From assembly GCA_035328465.1 (NCBI GenBank), contig DAOLIQ010000091.1, forward strand, positions 1-12,350: DNA of 12,350 nucleotides, in the 5' to 3' direction. How positions within the stretch are numbered: position 1 is the stretch's first letter; each line of letters begins with the position of its first letter. Origin of the DNA: JADJEI01 sp035328465. Its GTDB lineage: Bacteria; Bacteroidota; Ignavibacteria; Ignavibacteriales; Ignavibacteriaceae. The notes under the pieces are model-generated. The model made no database searches and was not told the origin of the DNA. It saw only the letters and a program-made list of their open reading frames with translations. The translations under genes and the position numbers were made by a program. Shown here piece after piece: positions 6,265 to 12,350 of the stretch.

Positions 6265-6291
6265 GATTATCAATTTAAGCATTGGCAATTA

Positions 6292-6726
6292 TTATTTATG
6301 CTTATCAAGAAATTCCTGAAGAATAATTGCCGCTGAATTATTATCAATCAAACCTTTATTCCTTCGTTTTGATTTTTTATTTACTGATTCAAGTACTTTC
6401 TCAAATGCAATGGCTGAAGTGAAAGTTTCATCCCAAAGTTTTATTTCAAGTTTAAATTTACTTTCCAAATCCAATTTAAATTTTAAAATTTTGTTCCGAA
6501 TAGATCCAGGCTTATCTTCATCGGATGGAATACCCAATACAATCAAAGAAACATCCTGGTCTAAAATGATCTTCCCTAATTCTTTCCAAATAGAATTATC
6601 ATTCAATAAAGTTTTAAAAGGGTAGGAAAATATTTTAAGCGGATCTGAAAGTGCTGTGCCAATTCTCCTTTCTCCATAATCGATTGCTAAGATTCTCTTG
6701 TATTCTATCGGAAGGTTTTCACTCAT
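6292..6726 (-). CDS. ruvX: RuvX/YqgF family nuclease (Holliday junction resolvase-like, pre-16S rRNA nuclease)
   Basis: This 144-residue protein has the RNase H-like fold markers of YqgF/RuvX. AIDYGERRIGTALSD (14-28) supplies the first catalytic aspartate (Asp16), IVLGIP (62-67) starts the second motif, LWDETFTS (97-104) matches the DERLTT motif, and KGLIDNNSAAIILQ (124-137) holds the last acidic residue (Asp128). The family has been assigned roles in 16S rRNA 5'-end maturation and in branched-DNA cleavage; the sequence does not decide between them. The arginine after Asp-Glu in the third motif is Thr101 here, a modest deviation. The ATG lies 2 nt after the rel stop codon, so the two genes are almost certainly co-transcribed. 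Confidence 0.9.
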   Translation of the reverse strand: MSENLPIEYKRILAIDYGERRIGTALSDPLKIFSYPFKTLLNDNSIWKELGKIILDQDVSLIVLGIPSDEDKPGSIRNKILKFKLDLESKFKLEIKLWDETFTSAIAFEKVLESVNKKSKRRNKGLIDNNSAAIILQEFLDKHK

Positions 6727-6728
6727 TG

Positions 6729-8900
6729 CTAATCTTCAAACCGCTCGACTGAATAAACCCCTTTAACTTTTTTTAGTCGTTCAATTAAATTATAAAGGTG
6801 ATCGAGATCCTGGACATAAACGGTTATGCTGCCTTCAAATGTGTTATCATTTGTGTTGACATTAATTGATTTGATATTAGTATTCTTAAAGGAAACAATA
6901 GTGTGGGACAATTCATTTAGTAACCCGGGAGAATCTTCACCCATTAATGTTATTCCAGCGACAAAAAGTGAATTCTCCCCTTTAGGCCATTGCACCGAAA
7001 CAAGTTTTGTAGGATCTTTTTCAGAAATTTGTAAAAGATTATTGCAAGTTTTTCTGTGGATTTTGATGCCTTCGCCAATCGTTATATAACCAATAATTGG
7101 ATCGCCAGGCACAGGATTACAGCATTTTGCGTAAGTATATAAAAGCCCCCCGCTTTCGCCGTCAACTAGTACGCCACCTGCATCATTGCGAGCAACATTC
7201 ACAAAATTTTTGTATTCAAGAACGGCTGAAACTTTTTCTTTTTTCTCCTTTTCTTTGGAAGTTGTTAATAATTCATCAAGGTTTAATACGCCTTGTGCAA
7301 TTGCAATAAAAAAATGTTTTGTGTTTTCATACTTGGTGCTTGCAGCAAGTTTTATTAAATCTTCCTGGCTAAAATTAAGTTTCATTTTTTTTATCTTTTT
7401 TTCCCAAATTTCCTTTCCCGCTAAAACTATATCTTCCTCTTCTGAGTTAATCCACTTCCGAATAGCAGACTTTGCTTTATGGGTAGTAACAAACTTCAAC
7501 CAACTTTTATTAGGATGTTGGTTTTTAGAAGAGATAATCTCCACTTGATCTCCGCTGTGCAAAACCGAATCTAAAGGGACAATTCTACCATTTACCTTGG
7601 CTCCTATGCAGTGTTCACCCACCTTGCTGTGAATTTCAAAAGCAAAATCAACCGGAGTGGAATTAATGGGTAAACGAATTAAATCCCCTTTGGGAGTGAA
7701 TACGTAAATTTCATCTTGATAAAGATTTAGCTTGAAACTTTCAAGTAATTCTTTTCTTGCATCATCACGAGAAGCATTATCAAAAATATCCCGAATCCAG
7801 TTAATCCAGCTGTCAAGGTCTTTGTCCGTGGTAGTTTTATTTTCCTTGTACCGCCAATGGGCTGCCACACCCTTCTCTGCCACCTCGTGCATTTTTCTCG
7901 TACGAATCTGAATTTCAACTAATCTGCCATCATGCCCAACAATAGTGGTATGAATAGACTGGTAATTATTTGTCTTTGGAATTGAAACGTAATCTTTAAA
8001 TCTGTCAGGCACCGGGAGGTAAATTTGATTAACAATTCCAAGAGTTGTGTAGCATTCGTTAGTATCCTCAGTATCAAGAATAATTCTTATTGCAAAGAGA
8101 TCATATATTTCTTCGAATGGCTTATTACGCCTTAACATTTTTCGATAAATAGAATATAAGTGCTTTGGGCGCCCATTTATTTCGTATTTAATATTGTACT
8201 CTTTCAACTTCAGTTCGATAGGTTCGGTAAATTTACTAATGTATGATTCGCGTTCTTTTCGTTTACCTTTAACTTTTCTTGAAAGTTCATCATAAGCCTC
8301 GCGGTTTAAAAATTTAAAGGATAAATCTTCAAGCTCCCATTTTAATTTTCCCAAACCAAAACGATTGGCAAACGGTGCGTAAATTTCAAGTGTTTCCTGT
8401 GCAATTCTTCTCTGCTTATCCGGGTTAACGAATTCAAGGGTACGCATGTTATGAAGTCTATCGGCAAACTTGACAAGTATCACTCTAACGTCTTTTATCA
8501 TTGAAAGCAGAAGCTTCCGATAATTTTCAGCTTTTGTAATTTCATGACCTTTAAATATCCCGCTTATTTTTGTAACGCCATCAACAATTTCTGCTACCTC
8601 CTTTCCAAATTCTTTGGAAAGAATATCGATATTTATATCTGTATCCTCAAGTACATCATGAAGCAAAGCACAAGCTACTGAAATATCATCAAGTGGAAAT
8701 TCACGAACAACTATTAAAGCTACGTGAAAAGGATGGGTAAAGTAAGGCTCGCCGGATGCACGCAATTCATCTTTATGAGCCTCGAAACTATATTCAAAGC
8801 TTTTAACTATTAAATCTGTATTTACCGCGGACAAATTGTCGTTGCACGCAGTCAATAGTTCATCAAGATATTTTTTATTTTTTGAATTGGTTGAAGGCAT
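6729..8900 (-). CDS. rel: Bifunctional (p)ppGpp synthetase/hydrolase (Rel/SpoT family)
   Basis: At 723 residues this is a full-length long RSH protein that makes and degrades the stringent-response alarmone (p)ppGpp. The hydrolase domain keeps His56, the HD pair His81-Asp82 in LLHDVLEDTD, and FADRLHNMRTL (145-155). The synthetase domain has INGRPKHLYSIYRKM (241-255), the RFKD signature (300-303) found in bifunctional enzymes, YQSIHTT (313-319) and the EIQIRT strand. A TGS domain (about 395-457), a zinc-finger region with YAKCCNPVPGD (590-600) and IHRKTC (614-619), and a C-terminal ACT domain (about 645-723) follow. Both activities look intact. The gene starts 86 nt after the TPR gene, and a perfect inverted repeat sits 2 nt before the ATG, where no Shine-Dalgarno is seen. 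It heads the long operon. Confidence 0.96.
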   Translation of the reverse strand: MPSTNSKNKKYLDELLTACNDNLSAVNTDLIVKSFEYSFEAHKDELRASGEPYFTHPFHVALIVVREFPLDDISVACALLHDVLEDTDINIDILSKEFGKEVAEIVDGVTKISGIFKGHEITKAENYRKLLLSMIKDVRVILVKFADRLHNMRTLEFVNPDKQRRIAQETLEIYAPFANRFGLGKLKWELEDLSFKFLNREAYDELSRKVKGKRKERESYISKFTEPIELKLKEYNIKYEINGRPKHLYSIYRKMLRRNKPFEEIYDLFAIRIILDTEDTNECYTTLGIVNQIYLPVPDRFKDYVSIPKTNNYQSIHTTIVGHDGRLVEIQIRTRKMHEVAEKGVAAHWRYKENKTTTDKDLDSWINWIRDIFDNASRDDARKELLESFKLNLYQDEIYVFTPKGDLIRLPINSTPVDFAFEIHSKVGEHCIGAKVNGRIVPLDSVLHSGDQVEIISSKNQHPNKSWLKFVTTHKAKSAIRKWINSEEEDIVLAGKEIWEKKIKKMKLNFSQEDLIKLAASTKYENTKHFFIAIAQGVLNLDELLTTSKEKEKKEKVSAVLEYKNFVNVARNDAGGVLVDGESGGLLYTYAKCCNPVPGDPIIGYITIGEGIKIHRKTCNNLLQISEKDPTKLVSVQWPKGENSLFVAGITLMGEDSPGLLNELSHTIVSFKNTNIKSINVNTNDNTFEGSITVYVQDLDHLYNLIERLKKVKGVYSVERFED

Positions 8901-8902
8901 AA

Positions 8903-8935
8903 TTTAAAGCCATTAAAATTCATTTTGGCTTTAAA
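8903..8935. repeat. 9-bp perfect inverted repeat abutting the rel start codon
   Basis: TTTAAAGCC (8903-8911) and GGCTTTAAA (8927-8935) are perfect inverted arms around 15 nt. The loop can itself pair AAAA with TTTT around TTCA. In the rel transcript the 3' arm ends 2 nt before AUG and would enclose the whole ribosome-binding region. No U-run follows the hairpin, so a terminator is unlikely. It fits either an RNA element that limits rel translation or an operator for a dimeric regulator. Confidence 0.6.
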
Positions 8936-8986
8936 ATACTTCTTTTAAATGAAATGAGAAAGTCAGCGGGTTTTAGAGTTCAAAAT

Positions 8987-10015
8987 TTAATCTTCCAGGT
9001 CCTGCAGGATTTTCCTTTTTAATTTTTTTACTCGTTCGATACGGCTGTCTAATTCCTCCGCTGCAAATTCAGAAAAATCCTTGATCGAGAGAATGTCATT
9101 ACATATTTGAAGAGCATTTTCTTTTTGTCCAAGTTTATAATAAAGCTGAGCAATAATGTGCTTTATCACCACTTCATTAATATGATTTTTTAATCCCTCG
9201 GGCGGGTAAGATTTTAAGACTTCATAGTAAAGATTAATCGCCTTTTTTTTATCAATCTCTTCATAAATTCTTGCAAGACCCCACTTGAATAATCGGCTTC
9301 CAGGGTTTTTCTTCAAAGCATCCTCTGCAACTTTTTCAGCATCACTAAAATTTTCACGATCAATGTAAACCCAAATAAGTGAGTAGGCTGCGAGATATGA
9401 ATTGTAAGTAGAATATTTTATTGCCTTTTTTAGATAATCAATTCCTTTATCCTTATCATCAGAAATAAATGGTAGCCAATTGATGAATTCTGTTTTACTG
9501 CTGCTCCAGTATTTATAAGCACCAATCGCTATGTATGATTCGTAAAATTCGGGATTTATTTCCAGACAGTCTTCAAAATCCGAAACAGAACTCATGCCCT
9601 TCGTAAATGCAGGGATCCAACTTTCATTTAGTGCTTTATAGTAAGCATTGTAACCTTTCACTAAAGCAAGGAAATATTTATTCCAAACATTTTTTGGTTC
9701 CTTGGCTAAAAGTTTTTCTGATTGAGCTTCTGCTTCATCAAGATAATTCATTATTAATTGATCATTGAACTCTTCTGCATTATCATACGATCTTGCTATT
9801 TCTACAGCAGCGAGATAAATTTTTCCTAAGGGATTATTCGGGTAATCACGAGTAAGCTTCTCAAATTTGGTCCGTGCAGCTTCATAGTCGTGGTTTATTA
9901 TTTCCTGAATCCCTTGTGTGAGGATATTATGAATCTTATCGTCCGGATATTTCTGAGCGAATGAAAACCCTGCGAAGAAAATGAATGCTAAAAAAATATA
10001 TTTAAAGTGTACCAA
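8987..10015 (-). CDS. Secreted tetratricopeptide-repeat protein, function unknown
   Basis: I take TTG 10015 as the start, giving 342 residues. The N-terminus MVHFKYIFLAFIFFAGFSFA is a good signal peptide with likely cleavage before QKYPDD. The mature part is helical repeats of TPR type, for example the units around AARTKFEKLTRDYPNNPLG, DYLKKAIKYSTYNSYLAAYS, DAEKVAEDALKKNPGSRL and KAINLYYEVLKSYPPE, ending in a basic coiled segment. A periplasmic scaffold or binding role is likely, but no specific partner can be named. GGAG lies 9 nt before this TTG, inside the last codons of upp, so the genes overlap by 14 nt. GTG 10036 or ATG 10033 would be in frame too, but they add charged residues before the signal peptide and lack a ribosome-binding site. 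Confidence 0.75.
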   Translation of the reverse strand: MVHFKYIFLAFIFFAGFSFAQKYPDDKIHNILTQGIQEIINHDYEAARTKFEKLTRDYPNNPLGKIYLAAVEIARSYDNAEEFNDQLIMNYLDEAEAQSEKLLAKEPKNVWNKYFLALVKGYNAYYKALNESWIPAFTKGMSSVSDFEDCLEINPEFYESYIAIGAYKYWSSSKTEFINWLPFISDDKDKGIDYLKKAIKYSTYNSYLAAYSLIWVYIDRENFSDAEKVAEDALKKNPGSRLFKWGLARIYEEIDKKKAINLYYEVLKSYPPEGLKNHINEVVIKHIIAQLYYKLGQKENALQICNDILSIKDFSEFAAEELDSRIERVKKLKRKILQDLED

Positions 10016-10640
10016 ATGTCCTATCTCCTGCATCACCCAATCCGGGTAGAATGTATCCTTTGTTATTTAATTTTCTATCTAAAGCAGCAGCAAAAATTTT
10101 TATGTCGGGGTGATCATATTGAAGTTTTAAAACTCCTTCCGGAGCAGCAACTATACATGCAAAAATAATTGTTGAAGCGGATCTCTGTTTAAGGTAGTTA
10201 ATTGCTTCAGAAGCACTCCCACCGGTTGCAAGCATCGGATCAAGAAGAATGACCATTGAATCATTAATGTTCTTCGGAGTTTTGTAATAATATTCAACAG
10301 GCTCTAAAGTTTCTTCATTTCTTTGTAAACCGATGTGACCAACTTTTGCATCGGGAATTAATTCTAAAAATCCATTTACCATTCCAAGCCCTGCCCGTAA
10401 TACAGGTACAAGAACTACGTCGTGTAAAAGTTTATACCCATTAGTTTTTTCAAGGGGTGTTTCAATTTCAATTTGGATTGTTTCAAAATCAGCTGAAACT
10501 TCGGCAGCAAGAATATTTGAAATTCTTTTAACGGCTTCTCTAAAAATTTCAGTGCTCGTATTTTTATCACGAATGATTGTCAAGTCTCTCCTGACGAGTG
10601 GGTGCTCAATCAACTTTAATTTATTATTGATCTTATTCAT
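10002..10640 (-). CDS. upp: Uracil phosphoribosyltransferase
   Basis: The enzyme converts uracil and PRPP to UMP in pyrimidine salvage. Its 212 residues fit the family. It carries the PRPP-binding loop LLDPMLATGGSASEA (132-146), the uracil-binding C-terminal motif PGLGDAGDRTFGT (199-211), VPVLRAGLGM (78-87), and the N-terminal HPLVRRDLTIIRD (13-25). All key elements appear intact. It starts 3 nt after the der stop codon, and its 3' end carries the ribosome-binding site and start of the TPR gene, so the three genes form one cluster. Confidence 0.96.
   Translation of the reverse strand: MNKINNKLKLIEHPLVRRDLTIIRDKNTSTEIFREAVKRISNILAAEVSADFETIQIEIETPLEKTNGYKLLHDVVLVPVLRAGLGMVNGFLELIPDAKVGHIGLQRNEETLEPVEYYYKTPKNINDSMVILLDPMLATGGSASEAINYLKQRSASTIIFACIVAAPEGVLKLQYDHPDIKIFAAALDRKLNNKGYILPGLGDAGDRTFGTL
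10025..10028 (-). promoter_or_regulatory. Shine-Dalgarno for the TPR gene, inside upp
   Basis: The minus strand reads GGAG within the GDAGDR codons of upp, 9 nt before TTG 10013-10015. It supports the TTG start that leaves a clean signal peptide. Confidence 0.55.
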
Positions 10641-10643
10641 AAT

Positions 10644-11954
10644 TTATTTTTGCCTGAAACTAAGCGTAATAGGTATTCCTTCAAAACCAAAAATTTTCCT
10701 TATGGTATTTTCGAGGAATCGCTTATAGTTATCAGGAACATATTTAGGAAAGTTGCTAAAAAATAAAAACACAGGGTACTTGTCGCCTCCTTGTGTGATA
10801 TATTTGATTTTTATTTCTTTACCTGTACCTGTTGCAGGAGGGGGAAATCTATCTATCTCTGCCATAAGCTTTTCATTCAGGTCTGACGTACTAATTTTTT
10901 TGTTGCGTTCATTGTATAACCGGATGCACAAATCCACAAGCTTGTAAATTCTTTGCTTAGTAAGAGCGGAGATAAAGATGATGGGAACATAATCCAGCGC
11001 TCCAAGTTTTTGTTTAATATCCAATTCGAGCTCACGCGAAGTGTTTGTTACCTTTTCTATAAGGTCCCACTTATTTACTGCAAGGATTATTCCTTTTTTT
11101 CGTCGTTCTGCTTCATCAATTATTTTTTGATCCTGTTTGTCAAATCCAACCGTTGCATCAACTAAAATTATCACCACATCGGCTTCAGAAATTGCTTTGA
11201 GACTTCTTAACGTTGAAAAATATTCAACACTTTCCTGCACTTTTTTCTTTTTTCGTAAACCGGCTGTATCAACTAAAATTAATTCCTGTCCATAATATTT
11301 TAGCGTTGAATCCAAACTATCTCTTGTAGTTCCAGGAACATCGGTAACAATGCTTCGATCTTCTCCAAGTAAAGCGTTTGTTAGCGATGATTTTCCGACG
11401 TTTGGTCTTCCAACAATTGCAATTTTTATAGTTTTATCTTCCTCTATCTGATTGCGGACCGGAAAAGGTTCAACAATTACATCAAGCAAATCTCCAATAT
11501 TTCTACCTACCAATGCAGAAACAGCAAAAATATTGTCAACACCGAGATTGTAAAACTCGTTTGCTGAAGATTCAAATTTTTCAGAATCAACTTTATTTAC
11601 AATAACAAGAAATTTTTTCCCCGATGTTCTAAGCATGTTAAAAATTTCTCTCTCAACCGGAAGCAACCCTGCTCTTGAATCAACCATAAATAAAACTGTG
11701 TCTGCTTCATTTACGGCAAGTTGAACTTGCTCACGGATAGCGGTTTCAAAAAGATCTTTTGAATCGGGGACATATCCACCTGTATCAATCAGCCTGAATA
11801 TTTTTCCATTCCATTCAACATCGGAATAATTTCTATCACGTGTAACGCCGCTTTGATCGTCAACTATCGCATCCCGCTTCCCGATCAACCTGTTAAAAAG
11901 CGTTGACTTGCCGACGTTTGGTCTTCCGACTATTGCTACAATTGGTGTTTTCAT
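10644..11954 (-). CDS. der: Ribosome-assembly GTPase Der (EngA)
   Basis: At 436 residues with two tandem G domains this is a complete Der protein, needed for 50S subunit maturation. Domain 1 has the P-loop GRPNVGKS (10-17), the switch segment SGVTRDR (35-41), DTGG (57-60) and NKVD (120-123). Domain 2 has GRPNVGKSS (182-190), PGTTRDS (207-213), DTAG (229-232) and NKWD (294-297). The C-terminal KH-like domain (about 355-436) holds PPPATGTGKEIKIKY and the TFF-like segment FLFFSNFP. It appears to be first in its cluster, about 180 bp from the preceding gene. No Shine-Dalgarno is seen before the ATG and no convincing promoter could be assigned. Confidence 0.97.
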   Translation of the reverse strand: MKTPIVAIVGRPNVGKSTLFNRLIGKRDAIVDDQSGVTRDRNYSDVEWNGKIFRLIDTGGYVPDSKDLFETAIREQVQLAVNEADTVLFMVDSRAGLLPVEREIFNMLRTSGKKFLVIVNKVDSEKFESSANEFYNLGVDNIFAVSALVGRNIGDLLDVIVEPFPVRNQIEEDKTIKIAIVGRPNVGKSSLTNALLGEDRSIVTDVPGTTRDSLDSTLKYYGQELILVDTAGLRKKKKVQESVEYFSTLRSLKAISEADVVIILVDATVGFDKQDQKIIDEAERRKKGIILAVNKWDLIEKVTNTSRELELDIKQKLGALDYVPIIFISALTKQRIYKLVDLCIRLYNERNKKISTSDLNEKLMAEIDRFPPPATGTGKEIKIKYITQGGDKYPVFLFFSNFPKYVPDNYKRFLENTIRKIFGFEGIPITLSFRQK

Positions 11955-12072
11955 ATATTTATTTTTTGGAGTTGAAAAATAGCGATTATTAAGGAATGAA
12001 TCAGGGCTTTTTATCTTTTCAAAGTAAAAAATAATTTTGCTACTGGAACTTGAGTTTCACAAAATGAATTGA

Positions 12073-12110
12073 AAATTAATACCGACTGCTCAAATTTTCC
12101 GGTTTAATTT
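12073..12110 (-). terminator. Terminator-like hairpin after the DUF5683-like gene
   Basis: The minus strand forms a stem of about 11 bp with a 1-nt bulge (AAATTAAACCG-type arm 12100-12110 against 12073-12084) around a 15-nt loop, starting about 29 nt after the stop codon at 12139. The stretch that follows is T-rich but interrupted (TTCAATTCATTTT). It would separate the upstream gene from der. With an AT-rich stem it is a weak terminator at best. Confidence 0.45.
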
Positions 12111-12138
12111 ACGATGAAAGGATAGAAGTTGTTACTTA

Positions 12139-12350
12139 CTAAAAAATAATTTTAAAATTAAAAGTGGGTATAAATTCTAACCGACCGGCAAATTGAAAAT
12201 TATTCACTCGTAAATTCATTGCGATGTTGTTGTTGAATGAGATTGCACTCCAAACCGCATCAAGAGTACTGAGAAAATGATTGATATAGATTCCTACCAC
12301 TGCTTTTGATGCTACATTATAAAAATCATTTGCTTTGCCGCGTTCACCTG
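12139..12350 (-). CDS. C-terminal fragment of a DUF5683-like envelope protein (partial)
   Basis: The minus strand is open from the window edge to TAG at 12139-12141, giving 69 residues of the C-terminus. The first part, ANDFYNVASKAVVGIYINHF followed by LSTLDAVWSAISF, resembles the membrane-spanning end of DUF5683 proteins of Bacteroidota and relatives, which carry a similar VVDAxxDAHL-type segment. The tail alternates polar and hydrophobic residues and ends in Phe (FKIIF), as outer-membrane beta strands often do. The beginning lies outside the window, so identity is tentative. Confidence 0.6.
   Translation of the reverse strand, partial: GERGKANDFYNVASKAVVGIYINHFLSTLDAVWSAISFNNNIAMNLRVNNFQFAGRLEFIPTFNFKIIF

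Noticed and set aside
7186..7548. Plus-strand open frame of 120 codons
   Set aside because: It lies wholly antisense to rel, whose protein is full-length with all domains; the predicted peptide has no family features. Shorter plus-strand frames within tmk, ybbR, ruvX, rel and der were rejected for the same reason.
8903..8935. Inverted repeat before rel as a rho-independent terminator of the TPR gene
   Set aside because: The arms are AT-rich, and the 3' arm runs straight into the rel start codon with no T-run; a regulatory role fits better.

Overview
The window (about 12.35 kb, AT-rich) appears to be chromosomal sequence from a member of the Ignavibacteria/Chlorobi/Bacteroidota group. Three things point there: a pentaheme cytochrome of the ActA type (alternative complex III), a C-terminal fragment resembling DUF5683 proteins, and several protein architectures typical of that group. 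This placement is inferred from gene content, not from a marker-gene tree. Every confident gene lies on the minus strand, so transcription runs from high to low coordinates. I see no tRNA, rRNA, CRISPR array, insertion sequence or integrase.

Layout in transcription order: (1) 12350-12139, the 3' end of an envelope or DUF5683-like gene, followed by a terminator-like hairpin. (2) 11954-8987, a compact cluster of der (ribosome-assembly GTPase), upp (uracil salvage) and a secreted TPR protein whose start lies inside the end of upp. (3) 8900-891, a long nine-gene run: rel (ppGpp synthetase/hydrolase), ruvX/yqgF, two bacterial microcompartment (BMC) domain proteins, a YbbR-domain membrane protein, tmk, an S41 C-terminal processing protease, a TauE/SafE permease and a small zinc-ribbon membrane protein. 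Spacings are 2, 77, 2, 14, 28, 14, -4 and -4 nt, so much of it is probably co-transcribed, with a possible internal promoter before the BMC pair. (4) 890-626, a 265-bp intergenic stretch with a small plus-strand ORF candidate and inverted repeats. (5) 625-1, actA and the first codons of a likely actB, the start of an alternative complex III operon.

The most unusual content is the BMC pair at 5217-6214. Both proteins align without gaps along the PduA-type hexameric shell domain. They sit in a housekeeping operon with no signature enzyme, no BMC-P vertex protein and no BMC-T protein in the window. One is a minimal 91-residue shell protein with altered edge and pore residues. The other carries a C-terminal extension of about 150 residues: a basic linker, an amphipathic helix and a SAP-like segment. 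This recalls EutK, which joins a BMC domain to a helix-turn-helix domain. Whether they build a compartment, decorate one encoded elsewhere, or form another assembly cannot be decided from this window.

Other points of note are a perfect 9-bp inverted repeat two bases upstream of the rel start codon, several non-ATG starts (TTG for the TPR, YbbR and TauE genes, GTG for the first BMC gene), and ATGA/TTGA overlaps at the end of the long operon.
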